NCBI GenBank assembly: GCA_020848435.1
Contig: JADLAC010000013.1
Span: 1-56,869 of the forward strand
DNA from: Burkholderiales bacterium
GTDB lineage: Bacteria; Pseudomonadota; Gammaproteobacteria; Burkholderiales; WYBJ01
Reading direction: 5' to 3'
DNA: 56,869 bases
Shown here: positions 52,767 through 56,869 of the stretch, in pieces
Layout of the letters: every line of letters starts with the position of its first letter
Numbering within the stretch: the first letter of the stretch is position 1
Translations under genes and position numbers: made by a program
The notes under the pieces: generated by a model
Database searches by the model: none
The model's input: the letters and a program-made list of their open reading frames with translations, nothing else
Told to the model about the DNA's origin: nothing

Positions 52767-52805
52767 TTGAAAGCTTTTTCTCAAACTGCGTCCGGGGATT
52801 CGTAC

Positions 52806-55133
52806 ATGGCCAAGGCGAAAGCGAAAGCGAAGCACAAGCCGAAGGTGAAGAAGCTCGCCGCCAAGGCGAAGGCAAGGACCGCGGCCAAGCCGCACCGCAC
52901 GGCCAAGGCGAAATTGCATACCAAGGTCACACGCGCCAAGCCGGCTGCTCGTAGCAAGCTCGGTAAAGCGGCCTCGAAGGCCCGTGCCAAGCCCATCCGA
53001 GCCGCCAGAGCGCCCGCCAAGGCCACGCCCAAGGCCACCACGCCCAAGGCAGCGCCGCGCGTCGTCGCCGCGGACAAGCAGCAAGTCGCGCTGGCGCCCA
53101 AGCCGAAGATCAAGGAACAACTCCCGAACAAGTCGAAGGCCGCCGAACAGGCGCGCGCGATCGCGAAGTTGCGCGCACTGCGTGCGCAGCAAAACGGCCT
53201 CGATCCGAGCGGGCGCAAGCACGCCGGCGCCCGTGGGCCGCGCGACAAGAGCCGCGGCTTCGACGGGGCGCGCCATCCCGTCCAGGTGGTCGACGCTGAA
53301 ACGCGCCGGATGCGGTTGAAGAACCTCATCGTGCTCGGCAAGGAGCGCAGTTACCTCACCTATGCCGAGATCAACGATCACCTGCCCGATGACATGCTCG
53401 ACGCCGAGCAGATCGAGTCGGTGATCAGCATGATCAACGACATGGGCATCCAGGTCTACGACGAGGCGCCGGATGCCGAGACGCTGCTCATGTCGGATGC
53501 GGCGACCCAGGTCACCGACGAGGACGTTGCCGAAGAAGCCGAGCAGGCGTTGTCGAGCGTCGACGCGGAATTCGGCCGCACCACCGACCCCGTACGCATG
53601 TACATGCGCGAAATGGGCTCGGTGGAACTGCTCACGCGCGAGGGCGAGATCGAGATCGCCAAGCGCATCGAGGAGGGCCTGAAGCACATGATTCAGGCCA
53701 TCTCCGCGTGTCCGACGACGATCGCCGAGATTCTCAAGCTGGCCGATCGGGTGGAGAAGGACGAGATGCGCGTCGACGAGGTGGTCGACGGCCTGATCGA
53801 TCCGAACGCCGAGGACGAAGAGCCGATCGAGGACGTCGCCGACGACGAGGAGGTCGATGACGACATGGAGGAGGGCGACGAAGACGAAGAAGGCGCGGTG
53901 GCGAATGCCAATCTGCTCAAGCTGAAGGACGAGTCGCTCAAGCGTTTCGCGGTCATTCGCAGCTACAACTCGAAGCTGCTGAAGGCGCTCGCCAAGAACG
54001 GCCCGCGCAGCCGCGCCTATCTCGACGTACGCGACCACATTTCCAACGCGCTGCTCAACATCCGCTTCACGGCCAAGCAGGTGGAGGCTCTGTGCGATGG
54101 CCTGCGCCGGCTGGTCGAGGAAGTGCGAAGCTACGAGCGCGAGATCATGGAGATCTGCGTGGAAAAGGCGCGCATGCCGCGGGCCCACTTCATCAAGGAA
54201 TTCCCGGGCAACGAATCGAACCTGCGCTGGGTGGCCAACGAGATCGACGCCGGAGAGCCCTACAGCGACGCGCTGATTCGCTTCGAGCCCGCGATTACCG
54301 AGCTTCAGAGCAAGCTGATCGACGTCCAGCGCCGCGTCGGTATTCCGCTCAAGGATCTGAAGGAGATCAACCGGCAGATGTCGACGGGCGAGGCGAAGGC
54401 GCGCCGGGCCAAGCGCGAGATGACCGAGGCCAACCTGCGCCTGGTGATCTCGATCGCGAAGAAGTACACCAACCGGGGGTTGCAATTCCTCGATCTCATC
54501 CAGGAAGGCAACATCGGCCTGATGAAGGCGGTGGACAAGTTCGAGTATCGGCGCGGCTACAAGTTTTCTACCTACGCGACCTGGTGGATACGCCAGGCCA
54601 TCACGCGTTCGATCGCCGATCAGGCGCGCACGATCCGCATCCCGGTACACATGATCGAGACGATCAACAAGATGAATCGCATCTCGCGCCAGATTCTGCA
54701 GGAGACCGGACAAGAGCCAGACCCCGCGTTGCTCGCCGAGAAGATGGAGATGCCGGAAGACAAGATCCGCAAGATCCTGAAGATCTCGAAAGAGCCGATC
54801 TCGATGGAGACGCCGATCGGCGACGACGACGACTCGCATCTGGGCGATTTCATCGAAGACACCAGCCAGATGGCCCCGGTCGATGCCGCGGTGTACGCGA
54901 GCTTGCGCGACGTGACCAAGGACGTGCTCGATACCTTGACGCCGCGCGAGGCGAAGGTGCTGCGCATGCGCTTCGGCATCGAGATGAACACGGACCACAC
55001 CCTGGAAGAGGTGGGCAAGCAGTTCGACGTGACGCGCGAGCGTATACGCCAGATCGAGGCCAAGGCCTTGCGCAAGCTGCGTCACCCCTCGCGCTCCGAC
55101 CGGCTGCGTAGCTTCCTCGATCAAGAGACCTGA
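52806..55133 (+). CDS. rpoD: RNA polymerase primary sigma factor (sigma-70)
   Basis: The 775-residue protein directs housekeeping transcription. Residues 1-150 are a Lys/Ala/Pro-rich tail ([20 protein letters not shown]). Region 1.1 follows ([26 protein letters not shown]), then 1.2 ([21 protein letters not shown]) and an acidic spacer with a long Glu/Asp run near residue 340. Region 2 has [42 protein letters not shown] and [17 protein letters not shown]. Region 4.2 has [31 protein letters not shown]. It starts 39 bp after dnaG. TATAAT at 52762-52767 overlaps the dnaG stop. Confidence 0.98.
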   Translation: MAKAKAKAKHKPKVKKLAAKAKARTAAKPHRTAKAKLHTKVTRAKPAARSKLGKAASKARAKPIRAARAPAKATPKATTPKAAPRVVAADKQQVALAPKPKIKEQLPNKSKAAEQARAIAKLRALRAQQNGLDPSGRKHAGARGPRDKSRGFDGARHPVQVVDAETRRMRLKNLIVLGKERSYLTYAEINDHLPDDMLDAEQIESVISMINDMGIQVYDEAPDAETLLMSDAATQVTDEDVAEEAEQALSSVDAEFGRTTDPVRMYMREMGSVELLTREGEIEIAKRIEEGLKHMIQAISACPTTIAEILKLADRVEKDEMRVDEVVDGLIDPNAEDEEPIEDVADDEEVDDDMEEGDEDEEGAVANANLLKLKDESLKRFAVIRSYNSKLLKALAKNGPRSRAYLDVRDHISNALLNIRFTAKQVEALCDGLRRLVEEVRSYEREIMEICVEKARMPRAHFIKEFPGNESNLRWVANEIDAGEPYSDALIRFEPAITELQSKLIDVQRRVGIPLKDLKEINRQMSTGEAKARRAKREMTEANLRLVISIAKKYTNRGLQFLDLIQEGNIGLMKAVDKFEYRRGYKFSTYATWWIRQAITRSIADQARTIRIPVHMIETINKMNRISRQILQETGQEPDPALLAEKMEMPEDKIRKILKISKEPISMETPIGDDDDSHLGDFIEDTSQMAPVDAAVYASLRDVTKDVLDTLTPREAKVLRMRFGIEMNTDHTLEEVGKQFDVTRERIRQIEAKALRKLRHPSRSDRLRSFLDQET

Positions 55134-55143
55134 TCGAGCCGCC

Positions 55144-56112
55144 ATGCTGGGCGGCCTGCTCGCCAAGCTGTTCCGTAACCGGGACGCGCGCGCAGCACGC
55201 CCTCATTTCGATCCCGCCGAGCTCGGCCGGCTGCTCAGTGCAAAAGCGCGGCAGCTCAGGGACGACGGCTTCCTCGATTATCCGGCGCTCGTGCACCTGG
55301 AAACGCGCGCGGTGTGCAACGCCGCTTGCGGTTTCTGCCCATACGAGCGTTTGGAGCGCAAGGGCAGCGTCATGCCGGATGCCTTGATCGAGAAGGTGAT
55401 CGACGACTTGACCGCGATCCCGCCGTCGGTGCGCTTCCAGCTCGCGCCTTACAAGGTGAGCGATCCGCTGCTCGAGCCGCGCCTGGCGGATATTCTCGCG
55501 CTCGTGAACGCGCGGCTGCCGCACGCCTCGATCAGTATCATTACGAACGGCTCGGCTTTCACCGAAGCGAAGATCGCGGCGCTCGAGCGCGTGCACAACC
55601 TCGGCTACATCAGCGTGTCCTTGAACAGCGTCGACCCGGGCGAGTACGAGCGCCTCATGGCGCTGTCGCTCGCGCACACCCTGGAATGCATGCGGTTGTT
55701 GCAGCGTGCATCGCGCGAGGCAAGAATACGCTGTCCGGTGCGCGTGACCCGGGTGTCCCAAGACGGCCAATCGGACCGTCACTTCCGCGCCTGGGTGAAG
55801 GAGAACTTTCCGGAGTTCGCAGCGGCCATTATTCCGCGCAACGATTGGATCGGTCAGGTCGGCGGTAGCGCGGACACCGGCACGGTTTCCGATTTGCCGT
55901 GTCATCGCTGGTTCGACCTGTCGATCACGGCATCGGGCATCGTGGCGATGTGCTGCATGGACGCGGACGCCAGCTTCCCGAAGGGCGACGTGCGGGTCGA
56001 GCACGCGCTCACGATATACAATAGACCATTCTTGCGCGAGCTGCGCCGCTCGCTGCCTCGCCGCGGGGCAACGGGCGCACCGTGCAATGAATGCACGTAC
56101 CTCAGCTATTGA
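55144..56112 (+). CDS. radical SAM protein with SPASM-like C-terminus
   Basis: The 322-residue enzyme has the cluster motif CNAACGFC (Cys58, 62, 65) after LVHLETRAV, then the barrel strands VRFQLAPYKVSDPLLEP, SISIITNGSAFTEA and YISVSLNSVDPGEYE. A C-terminal set of cysteines (DLPCHRWFDL, VAMCCMDAD, GAPCNECTYLSY) fits a second cluster domain. Such proteins modify peptides or small molecules; no precursor peptide is visible nearby. It begins ten bases after rpoD. Confidence 0.85.
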   Translation: MLGGLLAKLFRNRDARAARPHFDPAELGRLLSAKARQLRDDGFLDYPALVHLETRAVCNAACGFCPYERLERKGSVMPDALIEKVIDDLTAIPPSVRFQLAPYKVSDPLLEPRLADILALVNARLPHASISIITNGSAFTEAKIAALERVHNLGYISVSLNSVDPGEYERLMALSLAHTLECMRLLQRASREARIRCPVRVTRVSQDGQSDRHFRAWVKENFPEFAAAIIPRNDWIGQVGGSADTGTVSDLPCHRWFDLSITASGIVAMCCMDADASFPKGDVRVEHALTIYNRPFLRELRRSLPRRGATGAPCNECTYLSY

Positions 56113-56133
56113 TGCTCGGGCGCGTCGAACAGC

Positions 56134-56210
<77 letters not shown>

Positions 56211-56433
56211 ATATCAAGGCCGGAGACCGCATGGCGGATCTTACGGCCGGAGCAGTGGGCCCGGGCGCTCGTGCAGATCAGGAGCTGGTCGGCGAGGCGC
56301 ATTCTCGCAGAGGCGGCGAACGATGCGCGCTATCGACCGCTGCCGCCAACTGCGGTCGTGCGTGGCTGCCCCGAGCTTTCCGGACGTCCACGGGTTTGGC
56401 CTTTCCATTTATTTCTATTTTGATATAACCCCA

Positions 56434-56829
56434 ATGAAGCGACTCGAGTGGATCGGCGATAGCCTTGAGCGTCTGCGGGAGCTCGAGCCGAGGGCGAAGC
56501 ACCTCGCCGGCTATCAGCTCGAGCGGGTGCAGGCCGGGAAGGCGCCGTCGGACTGCACGCCGATGCCTTCCGCCGGGCTCGGTGTGAGCGAGATCCGTGT
56601 CCGCACCACGGGCGCATATCGCGTGTTCGATGTCGCGAAGTTGGTCGAGGCGGTGTACGTGCTGCATGCGTTCCAGAAGAAGGGCAACAAGACGCCGATG
56701 GAAGACCTGGAGCTCGGCCGGCGCCGTTTCGGGGCATTGGTGTGCGTATTTCGGCCCAACGTGACCGGCCGTTTCGGCATCGTGACCGATCGTTTCGGTA
56801 ACGTGACCGGCGATTCCGGCGGATCGTGA
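56434..56829 (+). CDS. RelE/Gp49-like (HigB-type) toxin, C-terminus replaced by IS end
   Basis: The first 100 or so residues fit a phage Gp49/HigB-type mRNA endonuclease: MKRLEWIGDSLERLRELEP, a central EIRVRTTGAYRVFDVAKLVEAVYVLHAFQKKGNKTP and the DLELGRRRF end helix. From 56741 the frame runs into insertion-sequence DNA (VTGRFGIVTDRF...) and stops at 56829. Very little of the toxin is lost, so it could still be active. The usual HTH antitoxin should follow but would now be beyond the insertion. GATATAAC at 56411-56418 may be its -10 box; 56211-56433 holds nothing else. Confidence 0.7.
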   Translation: MKRLEWIGDSLERLRELEPRAKHLAGYQLERVQAGKAPSDCTPMPSAGLGVSEIRVRTTGAYRVFDVAKLVEAVYVLHAFQKKGNKTPMEDLELGRRRFGALVCVFRPNVTGRFGIVTDRFGNVTGDSGGS

Positions 56830-56869
56830 CCGACGGGTTCGAGCCTCCCGATCCGAAGCTCGGCGGGCC
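56741..56869. mobile_element. end of a probable IS21-family insertion sequence (cut by window edge)
   Basis: Starting TGTGCGTATTTCGG, four spaced copies of TCGG-N3/4-CGTGACCG (the last with TCCGG) appear between 56750 and 56832, about 21 bp apart. Multiple short internal repeats behind a TG terminus are the habit of IS21-family ends. No transposase is inside the window. Confidence 0.6.

Noticed and set aside
52752..52767. TTGTCA next to TATAAT before rpoD as a full promoter
   Set aside because: The two hexamers are only four bases apart, so they cannot be a -35/-10 pair; only the -10 is plausible.
53800..53900. Acidic low-complexity stretch in rpoD as a possible insertion
   Set aside because: An acidic spacer between regions 1.2 and 2.1 is normal for proteobacterial sigma-70.
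52755..55166. An 803-codon open frame antisense to rpoD, and similar long antisense frames opposite the CorC-type, lyase and citrate synthase-like genes
   Set aside because: They are mirror frames of GC-rich genes: low complexity, His/Arg/Asp-rich, no domains, while the opposite strand encodes well-known proteins.

Overview
The window looks like a chromosomal piece of a high-GC betaproteobacterium, probably Burkholderiales-like. Supporting this are two orphan Bug/TctC-type periplasmic receptors, the orders pilC-pilD-coaE-zapD, rpsP-rimM-trmD-rplS and tsaD/rpsU-yqeY-dnaG-rpoD, a Lys/Ala-rich N-terminal tail on sigma-70, and uniformly GC-rich codon use with frequent GTG and TTG starts. It is mostly core genome, with a catabolic island in the middle and signs of small mobile elements.

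Layout. 1-8.6 kb: a TlpA-like thioredoxin gene with an in-frame UGA exactly where the first Cys of CxxC belongs (a selenocysteine candidate or a nonsense mutation), a CocE-type hydrolase, an MBL-fold hydrolase, an FMN-dependent hydroxyacid oxidase, a citrate synthase-like gene overlapping a TctC receptor, a cupin and a deazaflavin-dependent nitroreductase-like protein. 8.6-9.6 kb: a GNAT/DUF1778 toxin-antitoxin pair with a palindromic operator, then two perfect hairpins. 9.6-22.1 kb: housekeeping genes (zapD, coaE, pilD, pilC, CorC-type transporter, YpjD-type membrane protein, ffh, nitroreductase, rpsP-rimM-trmD-rplS with a strong terminator, an exported helical-repeat protein).

22.3-35.0 kb is the catabolic island. 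A GntR/UTRA repressor diverges from a two-subunit UxaA/SuyAB-type lyase. Next come an iron-sulfur subunit and two membrane anchors of a succinate dehydrogenase/fumarate reductase-like complex, a sulfatase, a TctC receptor, a class I fumarase alpha subunit, a chalcone isomerase-like exported protein preceded by REP-like repeats, the fumarase beta subunit, and the flavoprotein subunit of the SDH-like complex. A convergent IlvD/Edd-type sugar-acid dehydratase closes the island. Parts of two complexes are split by unrelated genes, and a 186-bp MITE with 24-bp inverted repeats and TA ends sits at the edge; further ends or remnants of the same element occur at 125, 17238 and 27779. The inferred role is import and dehydration of an unidentified, possibly sulfated or sulfonated, hydroxy- or sugar acid to C4 intermediates.

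35.2-46.5 kb: a KefB-like antiporter, a YbdK-type ligase, a MASE1 sensor kinase with a FixJ-like regulator, an Ldh2-type dehydrogenase, an S9 peptidase lipoprotein, and a TRAP system whose TAXI receptor is a frameshifted, internally deleted pseudogene next to an intact fused permease. 46.5-56.2 kb: ogt, xerD, folB, plsY, tsaD, rpsU, a YqeY-like gene, dnaG, rpoD, a radical SAM protein and a CAU-anticodon tRNA (probably tRNA-Ile2). The window ends in a Gp49/HigB-type toxin gene cut by what looks like the end of an IS21-family element.
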